Of a stretch of 64,000 bases of DNA, positions 1-8,313 are shown piece after piece. Position 1 is the stretch's first letter. Each line of letters opens with the position of its first letter. The notes beneath the pieces are model-generated. The model saw nothing but the letters and a program-made list of their open reading frames with translations. It did not search any database and was not told the origin of the DNA. The translations under genes and the position numbers were made by a program. Origin of the DNA: Agaricicola taiwanensis (GTDB lineage Bacteria > Pseudomonadota > Alphaproteobacteria > Rhizobiales > Methylopilaceae); contig NZ_BMCP01000001.1 in assembly GCF_014635245.1 (NCBI RefSeq), positions 620,001-684,000 on the forward strand, written 5' to 3'.

Positions 1-15
1 CCCTGGAGGTCGAAT

Positions 16-3000
16 ATGGCGAGCAGCAACTGGGGTGGTCAGGGCATGCGTGCGATCGGGGGAGGCCGTTCTGGAGCGGTTCAGTCCGCACAGTGGGATG
101 AAACGGGTGGCCACGATGAGGAGGCCGGCAAAGCTTCTGAAGGGTCTCGCGCCGCGCCGGGCAATCGCCTTGATGAGGTGACGGCCCGACTGAACGAGCT
201 GGCCAGGCAACTCGCGCCTGAGGAACCGCAAGCCCCCGCTGAGATCGCCGGAAATCCGGATCCCAAGCCCCAGGCTCAGCCCGGTCTCGATCAGATGGTG
301 GCAGATCTCGCCCGCCGCACCCAGGAAAGCGAAGACCGTATCGCCTCGGCGCTCGAGCTCCTCACCAATGTCCTGACCCAGGCCCGTCCGGCGGCAGTCC
401 CTTCGGCTCCCGGGGACGTGCAGGCGCAGCCCGAGGCGCGTGGTTTCCCGCCTCCGCCTCCTCCGGCGCCGTCGCGGGATGACAAGGTCAGCCGTTTCGA
501 GGAACGCCTCGCGCGTCTGAGCCGCAAAAGCCCGCCAAAACAGGAGGTGGCCGAAGCCGAGCCTCTGCTCCTGACCAATCCTGAAGAAGCCGCTGATGAG
601 CCGGTCTCCGCGCCTTCCATCTCGCCGCTTCCGACAAGCGCTGGTTTTACTTTCGTTCCCTATGCCGTGCCGGAACCGGAGACGCCCGCCGCATCCGACA
701 CTGTAATCCCCGAACAAACGCCGAAGCCGCGGCTGAAGGATGTTGTCTCCGAAATCAACGCCCGCCAGCGGGAACTGGCGGCTGACGCCTCCAAGGACAA
801 CTCGCTTCGTGTCCGTGCGCTAGAGGATCGGCTCGAGGCTATCGCCGCGCGCATGGAAAACGTGTCCCACGCGTCTGACGGACACAAGCCCTATGTCAGT
901 CGTGAAATGCTGGAGCTGAACAATGCGGTGGCGTCCCTCGCCCGCCGGGTCAATATCCCGCTCGCGGCGGATGGTTCGCCGGAGACGATGAGCGCGATCC
1001 ATCGCGCGCTGGGTGATCTTTCTTACCGCTTTGACGGCCAAAGCTCGGAGTTCTCGGTCGGGACGCTTGAACAGCTGCGCGACAGCATCGAAGCGCTGAC
1101 GGCGCGCCTGGACAACGCCCGCCCCGGGGAAGAGACCCGTGCCGTCTTATCCACCATCCAGTGCTCGATCGAGCAGCTGGCCGTAAGGCTTGACGAGGCT
1201 GTGCAGGCCCCCTCCACGGCGGAAGCGCTTTTCGCCATGCACGCGGCCATCGAAGGTATTGGTGAGCAGCTCAACCGCATCGGGAACCTTGCCAGCAAGA
1301 CCGAGAAGCTCGCCTCGCTGGAGAACACCATCGAAGGTCTCATCGCGGAGCTTCGGACCTCCGGCCGCGGCGATGGTGTCAGCGGGCCCGAAGTGCAGAC
1401 GCTGCAGCATTCGATCGCGAGCCTGACCAACAGGCTCGACAAGACGCCGATGCAACTGGCCACCAATGAAGCGCTGTCGAGCGTCGAGAAGGCCATTGCG
1501 GAACTGTCGCAGAAGCTGGACGGCAAATCGCCGGCCACGGATTCCGGCGCGCTCGATACGATCCAGGGCGCGATCGAAAACCTCGCCGACCGCCTTGAGC
1601 GCAACGGCGTGACCGATAATGCCCATGAAGCAAACCTTGCCATTCGCGGCGCGCTCGAATCCCTCACCAGTCGTCTTGATGTCTCCGACCAGCGCCTGCA
1701 GCGGTTGGTCGCTCTGGAGGAGACGGTCAGCCGTCTTGTCAGCCTCGTGGAAAGCAGCCACGAGACCTCCACCAAGGTGGCTCAGGACGCGGCGGTCCGT
1801 GCCGTGCGTGAGGCGCTGACCGAACTGCCGGATATGCTCGGGTCCGACAACGAGCGGCTGAACGCCCTGTCCGATATGCTCGGCGCGTTGCGGTCGCAGT
1901 CGGAAAAGGCGGAGCGCCGCACGGTTGATGCTTTCGAAAGCGTGCGGTCGACGCTGGAGCGGATCATCGCGCGCCTCGCGACCGATGAGGACACGAGCGG
2001 CAAAACCAAGGCAGAGCCGACGGCCGAGCTCGACCCGATGTCGGCGGCGCGTGCCGCGGCCCTGCGCGCCATCGAGGAAAGCAAAGAGCTCGACCTCGGC
2101 AAGACATCGGAAGCCGGCGAGGCGCGCAGCAAACGCGCGCGCTTCATCGCCGCCGCGCGCCGCGCCACCACCCCGGCGATGCCGGAGGCGGTGAACGACG
2201 ATCTGGAACAGGACCCTGCTCAGGGCGGCCGCCTGTCCTGGAATGGGCGCCGGGTGGCGGCGGTTGGCCTCGCGGGTTTGCTGCTCGTGCTCGGCTCCTT
2301 CCAGTTTGGCCGGCTCGCGCTTCAGAACGAGGAAGTTCGCACGGCACAGGCCGTTGACGGCGACAAGGCGGAGGTGCAGCCCGCAACTGTAACGGCGCCG
2401 CCTGCCGCCACTGCCGAGACCGAAACGGCAGCGCTTCGTGAGGGTGTGACCGACACCACGCCAGCGGTACCTGTCGCCGAAACCGAAGGCGTGGCGACCC
2501 CCGCGGTCGAGCCGGTGGTCACCGGCTCCATTCCCGCGCAAGTCGATGTGCCTGCCGGGATCGGTGGCCCCACCCTGATCGAAAGCGCAAGGAAAAGCGA
2601 TCCGGCCGCCTTCCATGAAATCGCGATCCGGTACTTTGACGGCGACCGGGTTCCGCAGGATCAGGCCAAGGCCGTGGGCTGGTTCGAGAAGGCCGCGGAG
2701 CTTGGCTTTGCTCCGGCGCAGTACCGCCTCGGTAACGCCTACGACAAGGGACACGGCGTCACCGCCAGCCCGGGAACCGCCGAGAGCTGGTATCGTAAGG
2801 CCGCCGATCAGGGCCACATCAAAGCCATGCACAATCTCGCCGTGCTTCTGGCCGAGGGCAGCCTTGGCAAGCCGGATTATCCGCAGGCGGCCTATTGGTT
2901 CCGCCGTGCTGCCGATCGCGGCGTGCGGGACAGCCAGTACAATCTTGGCGTCATGCTGGCGCGCGGGCTCGGTGTCAATCAAGACATGGCCGAGGCCTTC

Positions 3001-3204
3001 AAGTGGTTCGCCGTGGCCGCCACTGCCGGCGACGCCGACGCCGCCACCAAACGCGATCAGGTGGCCGCCAAGCTGAAACCTGCCACTCTGGTGGCAGCGC
3101 GCCTGGAGGCACAGACCTGGCAGCCGCTGCCCAAGGACGGGCTCGCCAATGACGAGAACGCGCCCGCCGGCGGATGGGACGGGCCGGTGGCCAAGACCTC
3201 CTGA
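16..3204 (+). CDS. PodJ-like coiled-coil membrane protein with C-terminal Sel1 repeats
   Basis: 1062 residues. The N-terminal two thirds (about residues 40-660) is acidic and rich in heptad-like segments of the type LDxxxxAIxxLxxRLD repeated many times, predicted coiled coil. One hydrophobic segment lies near residues 746-765 (VAAVGLAGLLLVLGSFQFG). After a Pro/Ala/Thr linker come about four Sel1 repeats (roughly residues 856-1022; AxxWFEKAAELGxAPAQYRLG pattern). This layout, cytoplasmic coiled coil, single membrane pass and periplasmic Sel1 repeats, is that of PodJ-type polarity factors of alphaproteobacteria; a peptidoglycan-binding tail is not obvious, so the protein is shorter than classical PodJ at the C terminus. 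GGAGG stands 7-8 nt before the ATG. The exact role is inferred from architecture, not from catalytic motifs. Confidence 0.8.
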   Translation: MASSNWGGQGMRAIGGGRSGAVQSAQWDETGGHDEEAGKASEGSRAAPGNRLDEVTARLNELARQLAPEEPQAPAEIAGNPDPKPQAQPGLDQMVADLARRTQESEDRIASALELLTNVLTQARPAAVPSAPGDVQAQPEARGFPPPPPPAPSRDDKVSRFEERLARLSRKSPPKQEVAEAEPLLLTNPEEAADEPVSAPSISPLPTSAGFTFVPYAVPEPETPAASDTVIPEQTPKPRLKDVVSEINARQRELAADASKDNSLRVRALEDRLEAIAARMENVSHASDGHKPYVSREMLELNNAVASLARRVNIPLAADGSPETMSAIHRALGDLSYRFDGQSSEFSVGTLEQLRDSIEALTARLDNARPGEETRAVLSTIQCSIEQLAVRLDEAVQAPSTAEALFAMHAAIEGIGEQLNRIGNLASKTEKLASLENTIEGLIAELRTSGRGDGVSGPEVQTLQHSIASLTNRLDKTPMQLATNEALSSVEKAIAELSQKLDGKSPATDSGALDTIQGAIENLADRLERNGVTDNAHEANLAIRGALESLTSRLDVSDQRLQRLVALEETVSRLVSLVESSHETSTKVAQDAAVRAVREALTELPDMLGSDNERLNALSDMLGALRSQSEKAERRTVDAFESVRSTLERIIARLATDEDTSGKTKAEPTAELDPMSAARAAALRAIEESKELDLGKTSEAGEARSKRARFIAAARRATTPAMPEAVNDDLEQDPAQGGRLSWNGRRVAAVGLAGLLLVLGSFQFGRLALQNEEVRTAQAVDGDKAEVQPATVTAPPAATAETETAALREGVTDTTPAVPVAETEGVATPAVEPVVTGSIPAQVDVPAGIGGPTLIESARKSDPAAFHEIAIRYFDGDRVPQDQAKAVGWFEKAAELGFAPAQYRLGNAYDKGHGVTASPGTAESWYRKAADQGHIKAMHNLAVLLAEGSLGKPDYPQAAYWFRRAADRGVRDSQYNLGVMLARGLGVNQDMAEAFKWFAVAATAGDADAATKRDQVAAKLKPATLVAARLEAQTWQPLPKDGLANDENAPAGGWDGPVAKTS

Positions 3205-3281
3205 GCCGATCACGATTGCATAAGGGTCCGTATCAACATTGACACGGGCTGCCGAGCGTCCTTTATGGCGCGGAAATTCTA

Positions 3282-4238
3282 GTGTTTCCGTGCCATTTCC
3301 CAACGGGCCCCGACGTGCTGGTCTATCTGCCCATTGCCGAGATCCCCGTGAACGTTCTGCTCGTTCTCGGCATGAGCTTGGCGGTCGGTTTCGTCTCCGG
3401 CATGTTCGGCATCGGCGGTGGCTTCCTGATGACGCCGCTTCTGATCTTTTCCGGCGTCCCGACCGCCATCGCGGTCGCCACCGAGGCCAGCCAGATCGCT
3501 GCGGCATCCGTCACCGGATCGATCGCCTACTGGCGCCGAAAGGCACTGGATCTCAAGCTTGCCGGCGTCCTTTTGATCGGAGGCATCGCCGGCACCGGGC
3601 TCGGCGTTGTCTTCGTCCGCGTCCTGTCCCGCCTCGGCCAGCTCGACCTCGTCATCGCCGTTTCCTACGTCGTCTTTCTCGGCATCGTTGGCGGCCTCAT
3701 GCTGGTGGAAAGCGCCCGCGCGATCCTGCGAACGCGGCGCGGCATCCAGGTCAAACGCCGCTCGGGGCAGCACAATTGGATCCATGGCCTGCCTCTGAAG
3801 ATGCGGTTCAAGCGGTCGATGATCTACGTCAGCGTCATTCCGCTGATCGGGCTCGGCGTCTTCATCGGCTTCGTGGGCGCGGTGCTGGGCATTGGCGGCG
3901 GCTTCATCCTGGTTCCGGCGCTGGTCTATCTCTTCCGCGTACCCACCAACGTCGTGGTCGGCACCTCACTGTTCCAGATCCTGATCACCATGCTGGTGGC
4001 GACCGTCCTTCATGCCGGCACCAACCAGGCGGTGGATGCGGTTCTCGCGCTGATGCTGATGATCGGCGGCTCCATCGGGGCGCAGTTTGGCGCACGGGCA
4101 GGCCAGAAGCTGAGGGGAGAACACCTGCGCTTCCTCCTCGCCGCCCTCCTGCTGGCCGTGGGAGCGCGTTTCGCCATCGACCTCATCACCACGCCCGAGG
4201 AGCCCTTCTCCTATTCGGTGCGAGGAGAGGTGGTATGA
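3282..4238 (+). CDS. TauE/SafE family sulfite exporter-like permease
   Basis: Integral membrane protein of up to 318 residues with the internal duplication typical of the TauE/SafE (DUF81) family: GMFGIGGGFLMTPLL in the first half and GAVLGIGGGFILVPAL in the second, each followed by more hydrophobic helices. Family members export small organosulfur or sulfite-type anions, but the substrate here is unknown. The GTG at 3282 is the longest start; an in-frame GTG at 3315 gives a start directly before LVYLPIAEIPVNVLL, which looks more like family N termini, so the true start may be there. The stop overlaps the next gene start (ATGA), implying translational coupling with the TIGR02186 gene. Confidence 0.85.
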   Translation: MFPCHFPTGPDVLVYLPIAEIPVNVLLVLGMSLAVGFVSGMFGIGGGFLMTPLLIFSGVPTAIAVATEASQIAAASVTGSIAYWRRKALDLKLAGVLLIGGIAGTGLGVVFVRVLSRLGQLDLVIAVSYVVFLGIVGGLMLVESARAILRTRRGIQVKRRSGQHNWIHGLPLKMRFKRSMIYVSVIPLIGLGVFIGFVGAVLGIGGGFILVPALVYLFRVPTNVVVGTSLFQILITMLVATVLHAGTNQAVDAVLALMLMIGGSIGAQFGARAGQKLRGEHLRFLLAALLLAVGARFAIDLITTPEEPFSYSVRGEVV

Positions 4239-4996
4239 GGCTTCCGGCGCTCATAGCCGCGCTCGTGCTGATGGCATCGCCCGCGCTTGCCGAAGGCTTG
4301 ACGGTGTCTCTCTCCTCGCACCGCATCATCATCCGGTCGAATTTCACCGGAGCCGATGTGGTGCTGTTCGGCGCCATCGGCCGCGACGCATCCACCATCT
4401 CCCGCTCCGGCTCCTACGACGTCGTCGTCACCGTGCGGGGCCCCAAGCGCGATATCGTGGTGCGTGAAAAGGAGCGTATCCTTGGGTTCTGGGTCAACTG
4501 GAGCTCGCTGACCTTTCCGCAGATCCCCGATTACCTCGCCATCTCCTCGTCCAAGCCTCTCGCCGAGATCGCGGGTGAGGCGCAACGCGAGAGCCTCCGC
4601 CTGGGCCTGGAGGAGAGCCTTCCCTTGCCGGTGTCCAAGCGGATGCCGCCGGAGGAAGTGGCTCGCAACCGGTCCTCGCTGATCCGCCTCAAGCAGATCG
4701 AGCGGCGCTACATCTACAATGCGACCGGCGTCACCTTCCTGAACGAGGCGCTTTTTCGCGCCACGGTCCCGCTTCCCGCCAATGTCCCCATCGGCGTCTT
4801 TGAGGTGGAGGTGAAGCTTTTCTCCGGCGGCGCGCTGCTCGCCACCCAGAACACGGCTCTTGAAGTGGTCAAGGCGGGGTTCGAAGCCGACATGGCCGAT
4901 GTCGCGCGCGAAAGACCCTGGACTTATGGCTTTGTCGCGGCCTTCCTCGCCGTCGCCTGTGGCTGGCTCGCCAGTGTCGCCTTCCGCCGCGACTGA
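4235..4996 (+). CDS. TIGR02186 family alphaproteobacterial membrane protein
   Basis: 253 residues. It begins with a clear signal peptide (MRLPALIAALVLMASPALA, cleavage about residue 19), has a long beta-rich periplasmic part and ends with one membrane helix (about residues 226-248, FVAAFLAVACGWLASVAF). This matches the alphaproteobacterial putative transmembrane family TIGR02186/Alph_Pro_TM. ATG at 4235 overlaps the TauE/SafE stop in ATGA, so the two are almost certainly one operon and the protein is probably an accessory of the permease (inference). A longer open frame reaches back to 3239 but the stretch before 4235 is antisense-frame shadow of the permease gene. The 3' end overlaps the convergent pdeM gene by 73 nt. 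Confidence 0.85.
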   Translation: MRLPALIAALVLMASPALAEGLTVSLSSHRIIIRSNFTGADVVLFGAIGRDASTISRSGSYDVVVTVRGPKRDIVVREKERILGFWVNWSSLTFPQIPDYLAISSSKPLAEIAGEAQRESLRLGLEESLPLPVSKRMPPEEVARNRSSLIRLKQIERRYIYNATGVTFLNEALFRATVPLPANVPIGVFEVEVKLFSGGALLATQNTALEVVKAGFEADMADVARERPWTYGFVAAFLAVACGWLASVAFRRD

Positions 4997-5736
4997 ACAG
5001 AGCGGTCCGGCAGCAGCATGTCCTGCCCGACCGGGTAGACGGCCTCATCGCCCAGCATCCAGAGCCGCATCAGCTGCCGTGCCATCACCGGCTCGAAAGC
5101 CGCATCGCAGATATTGAGCCCGCCGGTATAGGCGCCAAAGGCGGGCAGCACCGCCCGCGAGCCGTCGGTGACCACGCAGCGGCAGCGCAGCACGCGTCCG
5201 CGCACCTGGATCTTGGCGACCGGGTGAAGATGCCCGGCGATCTCTCCGGGCGCGGCCGCAGCGGTCGGCTCGTGGCGGAACACCAGCGAACCGCACCGCC
5301 ATTCGGAAAGCCAGTCCCCGCGAATGAGGGCAGGGGCTTCCCGATCATGGTTGCCGGCGATCCAGAGCCAGTCGCAGCCCTGCGACAGGCTCGCCAGCGT
5401 ATCGGCGTCGCGCGGCGCCATGCGCTCGCCGGCCCTGCGGTCGTGGAATGTGTCGCCCAGCGCGAGGACGGCTTTCGGCTGATAGCGCTGGCGCAAGGCC
5501 ACAAGGCCCGCGAGCGCCGCCGAGGTGTCATAGGGCGGCACCAGATAGCCGCGTGCGGCACGGGAGGAGCCTTTCTCCAGATGCAGATCGGCCACGATCA
5601 GCATCGCTTCCGACGGCCACCAGACGGCGCCTGTGGGATCGATCACCAGTTCATGGCCCAACACCTCGACCGCCTGCGCCCGGCGCCGGGCGGCAACCCC
5701 CGGCATGGCGGGAACAGGGCAGGCGGTGTCAGACAT
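4924..5736 (-). CDS. pdeM: Ligase-associated DNA damage response endonuclease PdeM (calcineurin-like metallophosphoesterase)
   Basis: 270 residues. The phosphoesterase metal-binding motifs are all visible: DLH (D50, H52 in ADLHLEKG), GDTFHD, GNHDRE and GHLHP. This set, together with the upstream Lhr-type helicase, identifies the ligase-associated nuclease family PdeM. ATG at 5736 overlaps the helicase stop in ATGTCTGA (8 nt), typical translational coupling; an upstream in-frame ATG at 5808 lies inside the helicase gene and adds a non-conserved 24-residue lead, so it was not chosen. No DNA ligase or LigD gene is present in this window. The C terminus ends in a basic, Ala/Gln-rich tail that runs into the convergent TIGR02186 gene. 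Confidence 0.9.
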   Translation of the reverse strand: MSDTACPVPAMPGVAARRRAQAVEVLGHELVIDPTGAVWWPSEAMLIVADLHLEKGSSRAARGYLVPPYDTSAALAGLVALRQRYQPKAVLALGDTFHDRRAGERMAPRDADTLASLSQGCDWLWIAGNHDREAPALIRGDWLSEWRCGSLVFRHEPTAAAAPGEIAGHLHPVAKIQVRGRVLRCRCVVTDGSRAVLPAFGAYTGGLNICDAAFEPVMARQLMRLWMLGDEAVYPVGQDMLLPDRSVQSRRKATLASQPQATARKAATKP

Positions 5737-8260
5737 CGGCGGATCCCATTGCCTCCTCCACCAGGGCGCTGGAGGCTTCTTCGAGCAGAGCGTTGCGTGC
5801 CTGCCCATGTACCGGCTCGCGGCCGATTTCCAAAATCACAGGCACGGCAAGGGGCGAAATTCTGTCCAGCGGCTGATGGACGATTCGCCCCTTCACGCGG
5901 GCGAGCATACTGCCGACGCGGCTGACGTCCAGAAGCCCCTTCGCCGCGTCGGCCCGCGCCGCGCGCAGAAGAAGGTGATCGGGCTCATGGCGCCGCAGGA
6001 CATCGTAGATGAGATCGGACGAGATGGTCATCTGCCGGCCGGTCTTCTCCTGCCCGGGAAAGCGCTTCTCGATCAGGCCGGCGATGATCGCGCAGTTGCG
6101 GAACATGCGCTTCATCAGCGAGGATTCCAGCAGCCATTCCTCAAGGTCGTCGCCCAGCATGTCCTCGTCGAACAATTCGTCCAGCGAGAACAACCCGGCA
6201 CCGATGCGGGCATCGATGTCACCCAGGCACCAGATGGTCAGAGCGTAATCATTGGCCACGAAGCCGAGAGGGTTGAGCCCCGCCCGCTCCATGCGCCGCG
6301 TCAGCAGCATGCCGAGCGTCTGGTGCGCGTTGCGGCCCTCGAAGGGGTAGCAGACCATCCAGTGTTTGCCCGCGCGCGGAAAGGTCTCGACCAGAAGTTC
6401 ATCATGGCCGGGCAACACGGAGCGATGCCTCTGGATCTCCAGCCATTCGCGGACCTGGCCGGGCAGTTCGGTCCAGCGCGCCGGGTTGGCGATCATGTCG
6501 CGCACCGTGGCCGCCACGTCTGTCGTCAGCGGCATGCGCCCGCCGGCATAGGAGGGCACCTTGGCATCCTGCGTGTGGGAGCGGGTGGCAAGCACCTCAT
6601 TTTCCGCAAGAGTCTCGAAGCGCAGGATTTCTCCCCCGAAAGCGAATGTGTCGCCCGGGCGTAATGTGCTGGCGAAATAGTCTTCGATCTCCCCCAGCAC
6701 GCGGCCGCCGCGCGACACGGGGCCGGTGAGGCCGGAGCGGCGGGAACGGCTGCGTGTCAGGCGCACACGAAGCATGTCGGCTTCCACGATGGTCCCGACG
6801 TTCATGCGGTACTGCTGTGCCGCGCGCGGGTTGGCAATGCGCCACAGGCCGTCCTTGGTCTGCCGGATCCGCGCGAAGCGGTCGTAGCTCTTCAGCGCAT
6901 AGCCGCCGGTGGCGACGAAGTTGACGACGTCGGTGAACTCTTCAAAACCCAGATGACGATAGGGCGCCGCGCCGGTGATCTCCGCATGAAGATCCGCCAC
7001 CTCGAATGGTGCCGCGCAGGCCATGCCAAGGACATGCTGGGCCAAGACGTCGAGGGCTCCGGCCTGCAAAGGCTCCGTGTCTTGCTGACCGGCCATGGCC
7101 GCGGAGCGCGTCGCCTCGCATTCGATCACCTCGAAACGGTTGCCCGGAACGATGATGGCTTTTGATGGCTCATCCATCCTGTGGTTGGCCCGCCCGATCC
7201 GTTGCAGCAGCCGTGATGATCCCTTGGGCGATCCCATGTGCACCACCAGATCGACATCGCCCCAGTCGATGCCGAGATCGAGCGTCGCCGTGCAGATGAC
7301 GGCGCGCAGGCGCCCCGCGGCCATGGCGGCCTCCACCTTGCGGCGTTGGTTGACGTCGAGCGATCCATGATGAAGCGCAATGGGAAGGTTGTCGTCGTTC
7401 GTTTCCCACAGCGCCTGGAACAGGAATTCGGCGATGAAGCGCGTGTTGACGAAAACCAGCGTGAGCTTGTGCTCTTTGATCGCCTGATAGATCGCCGGGA
7501 TGGCATGACGCGCCGCATGTCCCGACCAGGGCAGATGTTCGGAGGTTTCATGCACGATGATCTCGGGCCGGGCGCCGCCGGGCACGGTGATCACGGCGGC
7601 AAGCTCCTCCCCAATCCTCTGCGGCGCCAGCCAGCGGCGGAGGTCGTCGGGGTTCTTCACCGTCGCGGAAAGACCGGCGATGGAGAGCGCCGGCGACAGC
7701 CTGCGCAGCCGTGCGATGCCGAGCGCGAGAAGATCGCCGCGCTTGGTCGGCGCGATGGCGTGAAGCTCGTCGACGATGACGCGCTTGAGGTTGCCGAACA
7801 GAAATTCCGCTTCCGCGCTGGCCAGCAGCAGCGCCAGCTGTTCCGGCGTCGTCATGAGGATCTGCGGCGGATGGAGCTTCTGCCGCTGACGTTTCGCCTG
7901 GGATGTATCGCCGGTGCGGGTCTCGACCGCTATCGGCAGCTCCATCTCGGTGATGGGCGCCTCCAGGTTGCGCGCGATGTCGACGGCCAATGCCTTGAGC
8001 GGGGAGAGATAGAGGGTGTGAACCCCGCCATGCGCATCAGGCGCGTCCGCGAGATCGATCAGCGAGGGAAGGAAGCCGGCCAGCGTCTTGCCCGCGCCGG
8101 TGGGCGCGATCAGCAGCACCGAACCGCCGGGTTTGGTCTCCGCGATCAGATCAAGTTGGTGCGAACGCGGGCGCCAGCCGCGCTTTTTAAACCAGCGACG
8201 GAAGCGATCCGGCAGGGCGGTTGTCGCGTCAGTGGAGGGGGGACCGGCTTTTGCGCTCAC
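5729..8260 (-). CDS. Ligase-associated DNA damage response DEXH-box helicase (Lhr family)
   Basis: 843 residues. Superfamily 2 helicase with Walker A APTGAGKT (residues 52-59), motif II VDELH (163-167), motif Ia SPLKALA, and motif VI QRIGRANHR. After the two RecA lobes comes the large Lhr-specific C-terminal region (winged helix and Lhr-core), ending near the PdeM start. Known members of this pair act with an ATP-dependent DNA ligase in repair. The gene precedes pdeM in the same operon with an 8-nt overlap. ATG at 8260 preceded by GGAGACG; it is about 53 nt downstream of the E1 gene stop, so the three minus-strand genes may be cotranscribed. Confidence 0.92.
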   Translation of the reverse strand: MSAKAGPPSTDATTALPDRFRRWFKKRGWRPRSHQLDLIAETKPGGSVLLIAPTGAGKTLAGFLPSLIDLADAPDAHGGVHTLYLSPLKALAVDIARNLEAPITEMELPIAVETRTGDTSQAKRQRQKLHPPQILMTTPEQLALLLASAEAEFLFGNLKRVIVDELHAIAPTKRGDLLALGIARLRRLSPALSIAGLSATVKNPDDLRRWLAPQRIGEELAAVITVPGGARPEIIVHETSEHLPWSGHAARHAIPAIYQAIKEHKLTLVFVNTRFIAEFLFQALWETNDDNLPIALHHGSLDVNQRRKVEAAMAAGRLRAVICTATLDLGIDWGDVDLVVHMGSPKGSSRLLQRIGRANHRMDEPSKAIIVPGNRFEVIECEATRSAAMAGQQDTEPLQAGALDVLAQHVLGMACAAPFEVADLHAEITGAAPYRHLGFEEFTDVVNFVATGGYALKSYDRFARIRQTKDGLWRIANPRAAQQYRMNVGTIVEADMLRVRLTRSRSRRSGLTGPVSRGGRVLGEIEDYFASTLRPGDTFAFGGEILRFETLAENEVLATRSHTQDAKVPSYAGGRMPLTTDVAATVRDMIANPARWTELPGQVREWLEIQRHRSVLPGHDELLVETFPRAGKHWMVCYPFEGRNAHQTLGMLLTRRMERAGLNPLGFVANDYALTIWCLGDIDARIGAGLFSLDELFDEDMLGDDLEEWLLESSLMKRMFRNCAIIAGLIEKRFPGQEKTGRQMTISSDLIYDVLRRHEPDHLLLRAARADAAKGLLDVSRVGSMLARVKGRIVHQPLDRISPLAVPVILEIGREPVHGQARNALLEEASSALVEEAMGSADV

Positions 8261-8313
8261 GTCTCCTTATATGTGATTTGTGCCCCGCTTGGGCGAGACC
8301 CTCTTGCCCATCC

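Noticed and set aside
1147-3507. 786-residue open frame antisense to the Sel1/coiled-coil gene
   Set aside because: High-GC third-position shadow: His/Arg/Gly-rich, no domain, no ribosome-binding site, fully opposite a well-supported gene.
3239-4234. Extended N-terminal part of the TIGR02186 frame
   Set aside because: It overlaps the TauE/SafE gene in another frame and is Arg/His/Pro-rich; ATG 4235 with a signal peptide is the credible start.
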